A stretch of DNA of 64,000 nucleotides from Diadophis punctatus similis (GCA_023053685.1 JALIGW010000010.1:10015919-10079918); one strand, 5' to 3'; positions 42,180 through 55,575 are shown, numbered from the stretch's first letter. Translations and numbers: made by a program. The notes: generated by a model not told the origin, from the letters alone.

Positions 42180-43610
42180 TTCTCTTTTCCAGCCAATTGT
42201 AAAAAGAATTTCAAATTTCAAAATATTCCGAAATCTTCTTTCTGATTTAATTCCATTGTTAATTTGTCTAGTTCTGCACATTCTAAAAATTTTCTAATAA
42301 TTACATTTTCAGTCGGTACATCGCCCTGCTTCCAGTATTGTGCTAGGCATATTCTTGCCACTGTCAGTATATGAATTATGATATACCAGTGTTTCCTTTC
42401 TATCATTTGTTTTAATATCCCTAATAAAAATATTTCCGGTTTGATATTTATTTATTTTTGAAGTTATCTCTTCGAGCCAGTTGTGTATTTTTTGCCAAAA
42501 TTTTTTAACTCTTGGGCAGGTCCACCACATATGGTAGTATGTTTCATTTTTATGTTGACATTTCCAGCATTTAGGATTCATATTTTGATACATTTTGGCC
42601 AATCTCGCTGGTGGTAGGTGCCATCTGTAGTATATTTTATATATGTTTTTTAATCTTTCCACCATTATTGTCATGAAGATCTTGTAGTCCACGTTCAACA
42701 GCGAGATTGGCCTGTAATTTTGTATCTTTTGCTTTCTTGTTTTATCTTTAGGAATCAGTGTTATTGTTGACTCTGCCCAAGTTTTGGGAATTTCCCCTTT
42801 GTTTAAAACCTCATTATATGTTATTAGTAATAGTTGTTTTAGAGAGTTCTGTAGTTCCTTGTAGCACTCGGGTAATATACCATCTGGCCCAGGTGTTTTA
42901 TTATTTTTTTGTTTTTTATGGCTTTTTCCAGTTCAGAAAGTGTTATTTCTTCCTCTAATATATTTCTATCGGAGTCTGTTATTAATGTATCGTTTGCTTG
43001 TTGCAAGTATGTTTGTATATCATCTTTCCTTATTTCCTCTTTTTTATATAATTCGCTAAAATATTTGAGTATTATGTCTTTTTTCTCCTCCATTGTTACT
43101 TTCACATTACCATTCTCATCTTCTAATTGTTGTATATATCTTTCTTCTTTTTCCGTTCGTAATTTATAGGCAAACCACCTGCCTGGCTTGTTGGCATTTT
43201 AAAAGTAATTCTGTTTTGCTATTTTAATTTTCTGTGCCACTTCCTCTCGTGTCAATAAATCAGTTCTATGTTTAAGTAAAACCTTTTCTTCTCTAATTTT
43301 ATCATTTAATGGTTCCATTTGTTGTTTATATTCTAATTCCCCCATCTTTTTTGCAATTCATTAATTTGTTTATTTTTGTTTTTATTTCTCCTTATAGTGT
43401 ATGTTGTAGTTAGACCTCTAATATAAGCTTTTGCAGTGTCCCATAAATTCTGAATCGTGGTATCATCATTCCAGTTCTCCTTCCTAAAGAAAGATAACTC
43501 TTTTTCCATATAATTAATATACTGTAATTCTTTTCTTTTATTATTGCCTGGTTCATAAACCATCTCTTACTTGCCCTTTTCCTCCCTTTTATTGTAAAGA
43601 TTATAGGATT
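42180..43610 (-). pseudogene. L1-B ORF2: end of endonuclease, RT with large deletion, C-terminus
   Basis: Minus-strand pieces: 43333-43563 and 43410-43610 (PNIWADHNPIIFTIKGRK, end of the nuclease), 42839-43105 (EEKKDIILKYFSELYKKEEI, before the polymerase), then frame 42309-42698, where MNVDYKIFMTIMVERLKN is joined directly to YYRWHLPPARLAKMYQNM. Everything from polymerase box 2 to the thumb and middle region is missing. WKCQHKNETYYHMWWTCPRV follows, then 42218-42406 near the end. Confidence 0.85.
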
Positions 43611-43648
43611 GTGGTCAGCCCATATATTTGGTTTTATTTCAATTTCTT

Positions 43649-44892
<1,244 letters not shown>

Positions 44893-45372
44893 TTTTATTT
44901 CAATTTCTTGTATGTTATTCAATGTTTCTATATCGGTCCAAACCATATCTATTCTCGACCAGGAGTTTTGTGGGGTAGAATGGTATGTATATTGATTTTC
45001 ATATGGGTGATTTTCTCTCAAAGCATCTCTAACATTAAGTTCTCTAGCCAAATCAAAAAATTCACATGGTAGTGTCTTTCTTTCATGGTATTTTTTATTC
45101 ACTGATTTATAATCCAATTTATTATCTAATACAGCATTGAAATCCCCCACTATACAAATATTTTCTTTCTCTAATTTGACTATTTGTTCATATAATTCCT
45201 TGTAATATTCTTTTTGTTTACTATTGGGGGCATAAATGGTTATAAGTATCATTTTCTTTTGATTTATTGAAATCTCTATCATAAGTGTTCTACCTTCTTT
45301 ATCATGAAATATTTGTTTTGGTTGTAACCAGTTTTTAACATATACTGCGATTCCTCTTTTTTTTTTAGTCAT

Positions 45373-46340
45373 CCAATGACGTAAACAATTTCCCTAGCTT
45401 TGGTGCTTCTAATAGTTTGACATGATCTTTTTTGACATGTACCTCCTGCAAACAAATTATGTCTAAATTTTGTTTTAGTACCATATTTTTTGGAGTATAA
45501 GATGCACCGGAGTATAAGACGCACCTTAGTTTTTGGGGAGGAAAATAGGGGAAAACAATCTGCCTACCAGGTATTCATCTGGCTAGCATCCTTATTCTGG
45601 TCAGCTTCAGCACATTATTTTATCCCCTGGTTAGGACTTAAAAAAACCTTCTTCTGAGAGAGTAACAATGAAAGAGCATGCAAGCCAGTAAGAGCTGGGA
45701 AGATCGTTAGCACCTAGTTAGGGCTAGAAAAAAAACTTATTCAGAGCAAGTAGAGCAATGAAAAAAACCCTGCAAAGACTTAGGGCTGGAAAAACATTCT
45801 TCTGAGAGAATAACAATGAAAGAGCCTGCAAGCCGGTAAGAGCTGGGAAGATAGTTAGCACCTGGTTAGGGCTAGAAAAAAACTTATTTGGAGCAGCTTC
45901 AGCACATTATTTTATCTCCTGGTTAGGACTTAAAAAAACCTTCTTCTGAGAGAATAACAATGAAAGAACCTGCAAGCTGGTAAGAGCTGGGAAGATAGTT
46001 AGCACCTGGTTAGGGCTAGAAAAAAACTTATTCGGAGCAAGTAGAGCAATGAAAAAAAATTCTGCAAAGACTTAGGGCTGGAAAAACATTCTTTGGAGAG
46101 AGTAACAATGAAAAAGCCTGCAAGGTAAGAGCTGGGAAGATCTGTTAGCACCTAGTTAGGGCTGGAAAAAAGCTACATTCGAAGTATAAGATGCAGCCAA
46201 ATTTTCAGCCACTTTTAGGGAGGAAAAAGGTGCATCTTATACTCTGAAAAATACGGTAATTTATTAAAAGTTTGTCTTCTTTTAATCGGCGAATTTATTC
46301 CATTTATATTGACTGATAGGGTTTTAACTAAGTTTTCCAT
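45373..46340 (-). pseudogene. L1-B ORF2 start, interrupted by the MITE
   Basis: On the minus strand, MENLVKTLSVNINGINSPIK near 46340-46280 leads into RRQTFNK; with the MITE removed it continues LLKQNLDIICLQEVHVKK-like from 45478 down to 45373, with one or two frame changes. This is the canonical N-terminus of an L1 endonuclease. Confidence 0.8.
45481..46256. mobile_element. 776-bp TA-target MITE with internal higher-order repeats
   Basis: Ends CCATATTTTTTGGAGTATAAGA and the complement CCGTATTTTTCAGAGTATAAGA, flanked by TA on both sides (45479-45480, 46257-46258). Two tandem 291-bp units (about 45602-45892 and 45893-46183) each hold two variants of a ~146-bp repeat containing AACAATGAAAGAGCCTGCAAG. 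It has no coding capacity. The ends are related to those of the 19741-23112 transposon. Confidence 0.85.
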
Positions 46341-46341
46341 C

Positions 46342-47404
46342 TTATTGTTTCGCTGTTGCTCTTGTTGTTCTCACGCTCCGAGTCTCTATTTGGGTCTTAC
46401 TTTGTTCTTTCTCTTTCTCTAACTTCTCTCTTTCTTCTATACTTTGTTCCTCTTGACTTTGTGTTTCTATTTCTGTACTACTCTCTCCTTCAGATTCTAG
46501 GTACTGTTCAATAAATTGATCAGCTTTCTCTAGTGTGTCTATTCTTATTTTTTTATTCTTCCACGTGATCAGAAGTCCTTCTGGCACTAGCCATCTAAAT
46601 GTTATTCCTCTTCTTATTAATTTGACTGAGAGATATTGAAAATCCTTCCTTTTTTCCCTTATTCTTTTTGGTATCTGTTTAAGTATTATAATGTCCTTTC
46701 CTTTATAATTTATTTGTCCAGTCCTTATTATTCTATAAATCTCATCTCTTACTGTATATGATTTTAGTAAACTTAACATGGATTTCCCTAGATAGTTTAT
46801 GTTTCCTTATATAGTTAGTCTGGACTCTATAAATCTCATCAATATTAATTTTTATTTCATCTTTATCTAATAGAAGGACTTCTGCAAGAATTTCTGACAT
46901 TAAATTTAGAGTATCTTCTTCCTTTTCTTCTAGGACATTTTGAAATCTAAGGTAATATGATGCTTTTTCAAATTCGAGCTGTGAGATCACCCCCTCTAAT
47001 TTCCTATTTACCATTCTCAGTTTTTCTTCCGTTGCTTCCTGTCTTTTTTCCATTTTCTCTGTTTTTTGTACTATTATTTTTATTTGTTGTTCATTATTAG
47101 CTACTATTTCTTGTATATTTCCCATTTTATTATCTAATTTCTTAATATCTCCTTTGACCTCTTCAAAATTCCCTTTCATCTCTTCATGATTATTTTCTAT
47201 TGTTTCCTGTGTTTTTGTCATTTTTCCTTGTGATGCAATCATAAATTCCTGTATTCTATCAAGTGAGGCCTGCATAGATTGTAAAGTAGGTACTTGTCCC
47301 TGTTTTTCTATTGTTGTCATTTCTGTTAATAATCTATGTCCTACTGGTGATGCTGTTCTCGAAGCTACTTTCTTTATAGTTTTTGTCACCGTTGTTGAGG
47401 ACAT
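46342..47404 (-). pseudogene. L1-B ORF1 protein (coiled coil, RRM, C-terminal domain), one frameshift
   Basis: Frame 47404-46742 (about 220 aa) begins MSSTTVTKTIKKVASRTASP, then a long heptad coiled coil (ETIENNHEEMKGNFEEVKGD, NEQQIKIIVQKTEKMEKRQE), then the RRM start ASYYLRFQNVLEEKEEDTLN and DEIYRVQTNYIRKHKLSREI. A shift near 46760 leads to 46779-46342 with YRIIRTGQINYKGKDIIILK, the C-terminal domain around FRWLVPEGLLITWKNKKIRI and an acidic tail. Total about 350 aa, normal for L1 ORF1. It ends a few bases before ORF2. Confidence 0.88.
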
Positions 47405-48799
47405 TTGTGCTTTTTTAAAGAAATTTTAAAGAAATTATTCCACACTTTTATATAACCTCTTTGTGACTTTTATTTTTCTCACTTTCTTCTCTATCTAGTA
47501 TCTCCTTCCTTTGTACTAATTGTTGCCTTATACCCTTTTATATCTTATTCACAGGACAATCAATAACAATATTCTAAATCCACTATTAACTATATTCTGA
47601 TTCTTATGTTATTTATAATCCTTAATTCCAAATTCCTGTATATTATTCTCTGAAACACTCAATTAATCAACTTAATCAGTCTCTATGGTAATCCATCCAT
47701 CCATCCATCCATCCATCCATCAATAAAGTATCTTACAATAACTTATCACTATATATTAAATTTAATCTTTGATAAATATTTCAATGTTTCAGTGTTTCAG
47801 TTTTAACCAATTAAATATAACTATATATTTTTACTCAATTAAATATTAGGTATAAGTCAAAATTATATATTCCAGTCTCAAAGAGTTCCTTTTCTTTTCT
47901 TTATATAAGTATTATCCAGAAATGTATTTTTTTCTCACAAAAAACAATCAATATATTCCTCAATTAATTTTCCAAAATGTCACCTGTTTCAAGAACTGTA
48001 GTCACTTTTTTTTAAGTTCTCAAATTGTATTACTCTGTCTGTCTCTGAGATATATCTCCTCTTTCTGTAGCCAATTAAAAGTTAAGCAACAGTCTCAAAT
48101 GTGTATTTCAATCTTTGTATCAATCTTCCGGCCGTAGTTGTTAAAAAGTATCTCCTTGTCAAGTCTTCAACTCTTTCCAAAATGTCGCTGTCAGAAAGCT
48201 CAATGTCACTGTTATGGTCTCTTTCTCACTGTCTTGCTTCCACAGAAATCACAAAGTCAATACTTTCACTGTTCTTATGTTTTTGTTATTCTTCAAACCC
48301 AAAAAGTCTTGATATTAAAGTTTACAACAGTAATTTATTTGTTAATCCTTCTCCAATCCTTTTTTTTAATGATATCTTCTCTTACTACTCCTTACCGCTC
48401 ATGTGCCGCCTGTTCCTCTCAGGAGACTCTCACTTTTCTGCCTTTACTATTCTGTCTCCGATTCTGGTGGGTTTCAGCATTTTCAAGGCTTGGTAGGAAA
48501 AGTTCATCAAGCATTTACCGTGTCACTCTCGCTTTTCTTCCTCTACATAAAGATCAGATCACCATGTCCCTGGACCGTCTTCAATTGTCGATCTCTTTTG
48601 TGTCTGTTATCGGGGTTTTCACCTATTACAGCGGGAAATAGCATCACTCCCCGCTGCAGTTCAGTGTCCCCCTTCTTTCTGCACTCTCCTCCAAAGAATC
48701 GTACTCTGCTTTCAGCTTCCAAGAACACGAAAAGTCGGGCGAAGCTCTCAGTCAGCTTTCTTCGCTCCACTCCACCATGGCGCCGCCCCAGAAGTCACA
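47405..48799 (-). promoter_or_regulatory. L1-B 5'UTR with GC-rich 5' start
   Basis: From the 13-bp duplication inward, the minus strand gives a GC-rich first ~170 bp (GACTTCTGGGGCGGCGCCATGG), then AT-rich sequence with a small (ATCC)n run at 47693-47722. L1 5'UTRs hold an internal RNA polymerase II promoter; position and composition fit, but no individual site is proven. The short frames here are not genes. Confidence 0.65.
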
Positions 48800-48812
48800 A
48801 ATTTGTATTCTC

Positions 48813-50554
48813 AATTGACCACTTTTCTACCTCAATTCATCCTCAGACTCTAAAATTAATTTCTATTTTATATATAATATTCCTTTTCATATTTCCTTAT
48901 TCAATTTCTACAGAGAGACAGAAAAAATCAATACAGAGTAGTCTAGAAAGTCAAACTATCACCTTCCATACTGGAAACAAAAGTTTTTCTCACTATTAAA
49001 AGTGACAAAAGAAAAGAAAAGAAAAGAAAACTTCTGAGAAAACATGTATTTTAAAGCTTGTGCCAATATATTTTTCTGTTCTAGTACAAACGGTCAAGTA
49101 AGGTATACATCTCTAATTCAGGAAATTGTTTCCCTTATCAGGTGGCTGCTGTTGTTCTGGACAATATTTACATAGGCAGTAAAGTAACATATGCATATAA
49201 GAGTGTATGTGTATGGGGCAGGAATATATGTCAGACTTCAATACTGATGACCTCCAAAGTCTTGGATCCAGTTCTCTTCCACCAAACTCTAGTTTGCTTT
49301 GAGCAAACAAAAACAAATACTAAGTTATGTGGGACTGTTCATATTGATTTGATTTGATTTCAGCTCATGTTTTATTCAGGTCCTACCCAATGTTGGAAGT
49401 TTGCTTTTCCAAAACTACTCCAAATTTAATCTGCTGGAAAAAGATGGGATTTTTTTGGGTTGGGGGATATAAAATATCTCTTTGGAATCCTCTATTACCA
49501 CAAGAAAATAGCCTTTACACACTTGGGTTTTTTTCTTTCTTTCAGTTATAAATGCCATTTTTTAACCAAGTGTAGTGAAAAAGAAATGATTCACTGCTCT
49601 TCATTGGCACAATGCAGGCTAATTCTGGCATTACATTATTTATGCATGCATCTTTAAGACCTTGATAAATGAATGGAAATCTGTTCCTTTCCAAACCCCA
49701 CTTCCAAATATAGGACTGAGTGAGGCTGAAATATAATTGTATAAAGAGCTTTCATATCCATTATTCCAGTCCTTCAGAAATTCCTGTCTGGCTGCAGCTT
49801 TATTTCACAGACACAATAGGCAACAAAATTGTTCAGTGTTATATAGAATTTTGTTGTCTACCCATCTAGTTGTTGCTATTTTATGTTATTTAAGGTAATG
49901 AGCCATTTTGTTGACTATACAGTGAAAAGTCATAGCAACAAAAATAATGGAAAAAATAGACCAGCGATTTTGTAAGATTAGCCAAACAGATATTTCAAAG
50001 AGGAAATTGGATGTTCGTTGTACACAGTCTGAAGCTTCAGGCAAAGACTATGTACTCAGGGCTCAATAGCCTTTATTAAGGCAATAATAAAGTAAGCCTT
50101 GTTTTGACACTGCAGCTGCTGAAATCTCTTCATGTTGCCATTCTCAAAAATACTTTCTTTTTAGTGCTTGAGATGACCTGGAAATAACCTTGCTTTAAGC
50201 AATAGGATAGCATCCTAAAAGACAAATTGAATATGAAATGCAACTGGTTGTAGCCTGATACACTATCAAGTTTCAGATATTTTATTTTTCATCCACTTAG
50301 TAGCTACAATTCTAGTATGGATAAAGAAGATAGAGATTTCTCTCTCGCCTACATTCTATTCCTTATAGCATTTTACAAAAATAATCTTAAAGATGTGAAT
50401 ATGTTTTGCAGTTTTATAATGCATTATTATTTCTTTGCACTCAGGCCAGCATATATTCACATTATTCAATAAATTATATGTATTAAATAGCTGAGATTCC
50501 ACCTACTTGATAATACCCCTCTAAACCAATTAATCTACATCTATTAAAACTACT
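48813..50554. other. unassigned AT-rich sequence
   Basis: About 1.7 kb with only short random frames, a (GAAAA)n run near 49010-49029, and no repeat family that I recognise. Confidence 0.5.
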
Positions 50555-51122
50555 TTAGAATAGAATCAGCTGGAAGGGACCTTGGAAGTCTTCTAGTCCA
50601 GTCCCCTGCTCAAGCAGGAGAACTTATACTATTTCAGATAAGTGACTGTTTAAACCAGGGTGTCAAACTTGCATTGTCTCATCATCATGTGATGTATTGT
50701 GACTTTTTTGCTCTTTGCTAAAACGGAGGTGGGTATGGCGAGCATGTGACGCATCCGGCCCGCGGCCTGCAAATTTGACACCTCTGGTCTAGACTCTTCT
50801 TAAAAACATCCAGTGATGCCCATGATTTCTGGAGGCAAGCTGTTCCACTGGTTAATTGTCCTCACTTAAGTTTCTCCTTAATTCCAGGTTACTTGTCTCT
50901 TTGATTAGTTTCCAACCATTGTTTCTTGTCTTGCCCTCTGTTACTTTGTAGAATAATTTGACCCCCTCTTCTTTGTGGCAGCCTCTCAAATACTGGAACA
51001 CTGCTATCTTATCACCCCTAATTCTTCTTTTCTTTAGACTAGCCAAACCCAAATGCTGCAGCCATTCTTCGTATGTTTGGCCTTTGATCATCTTAGTTGC
51101 TCTTCTCTGAATTTTTTCCAAA
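50555..51122 (-). mobile_element. CR1 LINE 3' end, interrupted by a small MITE
   Basis: Minus strand. The 3'UTR motif GGAAGGGACCTTGGAAGTC...CTAGTCCAGTCCCCTGCTCAAGCAGG (50570-50616) is the same as at 29360-29405. Frame 50852-51121 (89 aa) holds MEKIQRRATKMIKGQTYEEW and FQYLRGCHKEEGVKLFYKV, the CR1 C-terminus. It stops at 51122 where the Gypsy LTR begins. Confidence 0.85.
50656..50786. mobile_element. 131-bp hAT MITE
   Basis: Ends CAGGGTGTCAAACTTG and the complement CAGAGGTGTCAAATTTG. Flanks GTTTAAAC (50648-50655) and GTCTAGAC (50787-50794) are a likely 8-bp duplication with two changes. The GGCCCGCGGCC core is shared with the right end of the 13-15 kb GC-rich block. Confidence 0.82.
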
Positions 51123-51123
51123 T

Positions 51124-51556
51124 GTCAGGTCCCATAGATTCCTATAGGGACACTGTCATTCTGGTGGGAGTGGGGAGGCTTGTGGGATCTCTGTATGGGG
51201 TTTCTGTTTCTATTTCTTGCTTTGCCTTGCTGTAACTTTCGGGATATTGGGAGGACGGAAAGGAATGTGCCTTGAGCCAGAGAAGAGCAGCAGCATTGCC
51301 TTGGAGACTGGCGTTTATCACCTCCTCAGCTTGAGTTTCCCATAACATCTTCACACCTTGGGATTGGCTCGATGATATATTGGACTTTGGGAGGGGCACT
51401 GTCTGCAATGGTTTAATCTAATGTTTTGAGCAGGAAAACTTAGTTCTTGCCTACATCTCTTCCTATTACAATCTTCCAATAAAAGTTTCCTTTTGAAATG
51501 GCTTTTGTTTCAAGAGTTCTGCTTTCTTGAGAAGACTGGCAAGACAGGACCTTACA
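51124..51556 (+). repeat. 5' LTR of the sushi-like Gypsy
   Basis: Starts TGTCAGGTCC-like (51124) and ends AGGACCTTACA, inverted ends of an LTR. AATAAAAG at 51478 is a good polyadenylation signal. What follows (TTAGGCAGGATTAGGC) is not a primer site I recognise. Confidence 0.65.
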
Positions 51557-51599
51557 TTAGGCAGGATTAGGCAAACTGATCAACCCAGAGAGGCAACAG

Positions 51600-52700
51600 C
51601 CCTACCATGGGGACCATGCATACGAAGTCTATCCAGGGCAACAACCACAAAGATGCTGAATGCTGGGGGGAACCTCCAACAAAACCCACCAGAAGGAATC
51701 CCTCAGTGCCTGAGCCAAGGAGAACATTGCCTCAAGCATCTCTGCAAAGCCGAGGTGGTCCATCAGCATCGGGAAGAAGGGAGGCTGGGACGGCAGAGCC
51801 AAGGGAGTCACCTTCATCCATGGGAGCCACCAGCAGGGCTGGAAGCACAAGCTGGAGAACCTCTATGATGATGACAAAGTGAGGACGATGACAAAGTCCA
51901 GGCTGGCCCTACCAACACCTGAGGGAAGCCATGAACCTCATGAGAGAAGCCATCCATGGCATGCAGATCCAGAATGCCCCAGTTTGCACTGCAGATGAGG
52001 ACGAAGCATGAGAAGCAGCTACCGGTGGGCGAGGGGAGTCCCCAACCCCAAGGATGTCTGCTGATGCCACAGGAGCCACTAGCGAGTACATTGTCAAACT
52101 GGGAAATCCACCCTGGAGGGACCCTGGCATGGGGCATGGCCCACGACTCGGCAGGAGGAGGCTTCCTTCTCTAGAGCAAAAGGCACCTCCCTGGGTGTCA
52201 AGTATGATGGGGACCCCCAACTGGGCTTTTTCCTTACGCATGTGCTGACCCACATGCAGGAGTATGGGAGGGACCTCCCCACAGAGGAGCCAAAGTCAGG
52301 GTCATCACCCTGGCCCTAGAGGGGGTGTCTGCATGCTGGATGGTGACCCTCCACAATGCAGATGCCCCAGAGCTCCACAACTTCAACCATTTCATGAAAG
52401 CCCTGAGACAGAGATTTGAGGACCCACAAGGCTAGAGACTGCATCAGGCACGTCAGGCAAGGATGCCGACCAGTTGCCAAATGCATCAAAGAATTCCAGG
52501 ACCTGGCCTGCCATATAGATTGGCCAGAGGAAATACTCATGAGCTGGTTCAAGGATGGACTCAACAATGACCTGTACAATGCCTGCATCGCTCACAGAGC
52601 CACAATCCACCTCAGGACTGATATGTGTTGGCTGAGGAAGCTGAAATCGACCAAGCTCAAAACCTGTACTGCACGAGCCGCACCTGGCGGAGATCCCCAC
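51600..52700 (+). pseudogene. Gag of the sushi-like Gypsy, frameshifted
   Basis: The reading moves through several frames: 51607-51882 (basic and proline-rich), MNLMREAIHGMQIQNAPVC near 51930, YDGDPQLGFFLTHVLTHMQE near 52200, ALEGVSACWMVTLHNADAPE and FMKALRQRFEDP near 52310-52430, then 52416-52690 with VAKCIKEFQDLACHIDWPEE and ILMSWFKDGLNNDLYN. The capsid pattern (YDGDP, then ALEG-x-A, then LRQRF-DP) is that of sushi/RTL gag. Confidence 0.75.
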
Positions 52701-53680
52701 CTGAAAGGAGGAGGGAGACAGCCGAATCTTACTCTGCCCTGTCGCACTCGACCGCCTGCTTCAACTGCGAAAAAGAAAGCCATCACACAGCCGATTGTTG
52801 CACAATGATTCCTACCCAAAAGGGAGAGAAGCAAACCAGAGTGAGGCCCGTGAAGCCACTGCCACATCCCAGGGACACCACATTGAAAAGCTGTGCGGTC
52901 GTGGAGTTCCTGCCAGAGTCACCTCTAGTGCCGGGAACTCCGATCCCTCTGGCAGAAGAACCTGACCATTCAGGGAGTGACTACAAAGACCCATTGGTAA
53001 GTGGGACTGTCTAACCCATTTTAATCCCCATAGAACTATTAATCCCACTAACGCGGAGAAAAGTAAGACTTAAAGCATTGTTGGACTTGGGGTGCACAAG
53101 GAACCTAATACGCCCTACTTTAGTCAGAAGACCGGGGATGAAGCTAAGGCCATTAAAAACTCCAGTCTCTTTTTGCCAACTCAATGCATCGATTGTGGGA
53201 GGCACCCTGGCCACATGTGCTACTAAACTGCTGGAGCTCACCATGGCAACCCACTCCGAAACCATTGCTTTCATCATGATGCCAGGAATGGAGTGGCCTC
53301 TAGTTTTGGGACTAACCTGGCTAAAGAAGTGGAATCCAAGGGTGGACTGGATGGAGGGGACCCTCTGATTTCCTAATGGCACACTGGCCCAGAGGGAGGA
53401 ACCCCACCAAGCGGGAATGATGCATAGTGAGGAAGTAGCTGCTGCCATGACAAGCGGACCCCTACCAGGGAGTGACGTATTTAGCAAAGCGGCTTCAGAT
53501 GAACTTCCTCCTACAGACTGTGCCATCAAGATTCTACCGTGGGCCAAACTACCTAAGCCAAAACTTTACACCATGACCCCCTGGGATCTGGATGAACTCT
53601 GCCAATTCATAGACAAAAACCTGGAGCATGGTTTTATTGAACCTGCTAGGCCCAAGGTAGCCGCCCCAGTACTGTTCTAG
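52625..53680 (+). pseudogene. zinc knuckle, protease and start of RT of the sushi-like Gypsy
   Basis: Frame 52625-53014 contains CFNCEKESHHTADC, a CCHC knuckle. Frame 53078-53368 contains LLDLGCTRNLIRPTLV, the aspartic protease active site with the usual D-S/T-G changed to D-L-G, then FIMMPGMEWPLVLGLTWLKK. Frame 53417-53680 contains YTMTPWDLDELCQFIDKNLE and FIEPARPKVAAPVLF, the first segment of the polymerase, then a stop. The changed catalytic triplet and the stops make it inactive. Confidence 0.8.
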
Positions 53681-54105
53681 GAGAAAAAATACGGCTCGTT
53701 ATGCCTATTTGTATTTGTATTTGTTTATTTGTCAAGCATATATGATTATAAGCAAAGTACAAACAGTAAAACATGATTGAATATATATGTAATATTACAA
53801 GCATGAATAAGAGTAAAAGAGGTATGAATATATGGGTACATTAGGACAGGAATGGTAGGCACGATTGTGCGCTTATGCACGCCCCTTACTGACCTCTTAG
53901 GAATGGGGTGAGGTCAATGGTAGATAATAAGAGGTTGAAGTTTTTGGGGTTTGGGGAAGAAACTACTGAGTCAGGTAAAGTGTTCCAGGCGTTGACCACT
54001 CTGTTGTTGAAGTTGAATTTTTTGCAATCAAGTCTGGAGCGGTTTACATTAAGTTTGTATCTATTATGAGCTCGTGTATTATTGCGGTTGAAGCTGAAAT
54101 AGTCG

Positions 54106-55131
54106 TTAATGGGTAGGACTGTGACAGATAATTTTGTGAGCTACACTTAGGTCAGATCGAAGGCGGTGGAGTTCTAAATTTTGAAGTCCCAAAATTTCAA
54201 GTCTGGTTTCATAAGGAATTCTGTTGTGAACAGAGGAATGTAATACTCTTCTTGTGAAGTATTGCTGGACATTCTCAATTGTGTTAATGTCTGATATGTA
54301 GTGTGGGTTCCAGACTGATGAGCTGTATTCAAGGATCGGTCTAGCAAATGTTTTGTATGCTCTGGTTAAGAGTACAATGTTACCAGAGAAGAAGCTGCAC
54401 AAGATTAGGTTAACCACTCTTAATGCCTTCTTTGCTATGTAGCTGCAGTGGGCTCCGGCACTTAGATCGTTTGAGATGAGTACTCCGAGGTCCTTTACTG
54501 AGTGAGGATCATCATCAAGGTCATGATCATTAAGTTTGTATTTGGTGTTTTGATTATTTTTGCCAATGTGTAAAACTGAGCATTTGTTGATTGAGATTGG
54601 TAGTTGCCACTTGTTTGACCGTTCAGAAATATAATCAAGGTCTTTTTGAAGGGTTGTAGTATTGTCTGTGGTGTTGAATAGTTTTACATCATCTGCGAAG
54701 AGGACACAGTTGCTTTGTATAATATCACAAATGTCATTTATGTAAAGAATGAAGAGAGTAGGTCCTAAAACGCTTCCTTGGGGAACACCGCTGTTAACAG
54801 GTACAGGGTTTGATAGAGATGATCCTATTTTAACCACTTGTTGTCTGTTTGACAGGAATGCAGTTATCCATTTATGTAGGGGGCCAGAGATGCCATAAGA
54901 TTTTAGTTTTAGGAGTAGTTTGTCGTGTACTACGGAGTCAAAGGCTTTACAAAAGTCTATGTAGATTGCGTCTATTGCTTTGCCCTGGTCGAGTTTTGTA
55001 GTCCATATGTTTTTACAATGTAGAAGTTGTAGGTTGCAGGATGACATTTTTCTGAAACCAAATTGTTTGTGAGAGAGTAGGTTGTTTGTCTCTAAGTGGA
55101 GGGTAATGGATTGGTTGATGATTGATTCCAT
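54106..55131 (-). CDS. reverse transcriptase, 341-aa open frame of the CR1-group LINE
   Basis: The minus-strand frame carries FGFRKMSSCNLQLLHC, AIDAIYIDFCKAFDSVVHDK (first catalytic D), [34 protein letters not shown] (FADD, catalytic), NKCSVLHIGKNNQNTKYKLN, VKDLGVLISNDLSAGAHCSY, then a C-terminal region with ARPILEYSSSVWNPHYISDI and RLEILGLQNLELHRLRSDLS. All polymerase motifs are intact. The part before it lies in 55168-55575, offset by one frame change. Confidence 0.88.
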   Translation of the reverse strand: MESIINQSITLHLETNNLLSHKQFGFRKMSSCNLQLLHCKNIWTTKLDQGKAIDAIYIDFCKAFDSVVHDKLLLKLKSYGISGPLHKWITAFLSNRQQVVKIGSSLSNPVPVNSGVPQGSVLGPTLFILYINDICDIIQSNCVLFADDVKLFNTTDNTTTLQKDLDYISERSNKWQLPISINKCSVLHIGKNNQNTKYKLNDHDLDDDPHSVKDLGVLISNDLSAGAHCSYIAKKALRVVNLILCSFFSGNIVLLTRAYKTFARPILEYSSSVWNPHYISDINTIENVQQYFTRRVLHSSVHNRIPYETRLEILGLQNLELHRLRSDLSVAHKIICHSPTH

Positions 55132-55167
55132 GACTCTGCAGGTGGCGCAACATAAGGAGATTGGTCT

Positions 55168-55575
55168 CTAATTTTCTACTAGGTTGGGGTCTCCCTTTTT
55201 GAAGACAGGGATAACCGTGGCTAGTGACCATAGGTTGGGTAGGGTGCTGGTTCTGAGAGATATGTCAAAAATAATGCTTAGAGGTTCTGATAGGACGGTG
55301 GAAAGTTTTTTTAAGAAGTAAGCACAAAGTCCATCTGGTCCTATGGATAGGGATGGTTTTAGGTTGTGTAGAGCCTTTCTAACCTTGTCTTCTGTAAAGT
55401 TGGTTTGTATTAGATCATTGTCATTGTTTGAGGTTCGACTAGGGAATATAGGACATGAGTTGTTGCTGTTTATAAAGACTGAGCCGAAGAATGTGTTGAA
55501 GAGGTTGGCTTTGTCAGATTCATCATTACAGTCTTTATTGTTGGGGCCTTTAAGGGGTGGGATAGTTCTCGTCAC
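55168..55575 (-). pseudogene. linker and first RT segment of the CR1-group LINE
   Basis: 135-aa minus-strand frame: FNTFFGSVFINSNNSCP, then KPSLSIGPDGLCAYFLKKLS, the GPDG box, and SLWSLATVIPVFKKGDPNLV. It joins the polymerase frame after a shift near 55160. Confidence 0.82.

Noticed and set aside
45602..46183. CRISPR-like array from regularly spaced repeats
   Set aside because: The units are ~146 and 291 bp, contiguous and without spacers, inside a eukaryotic MITE.
51527..52282. Minus-strand frames of 107-114 aa across the gag region
   Set aside because: They are antisense to the sushi-like gag, whose motifs are on the plus strand.
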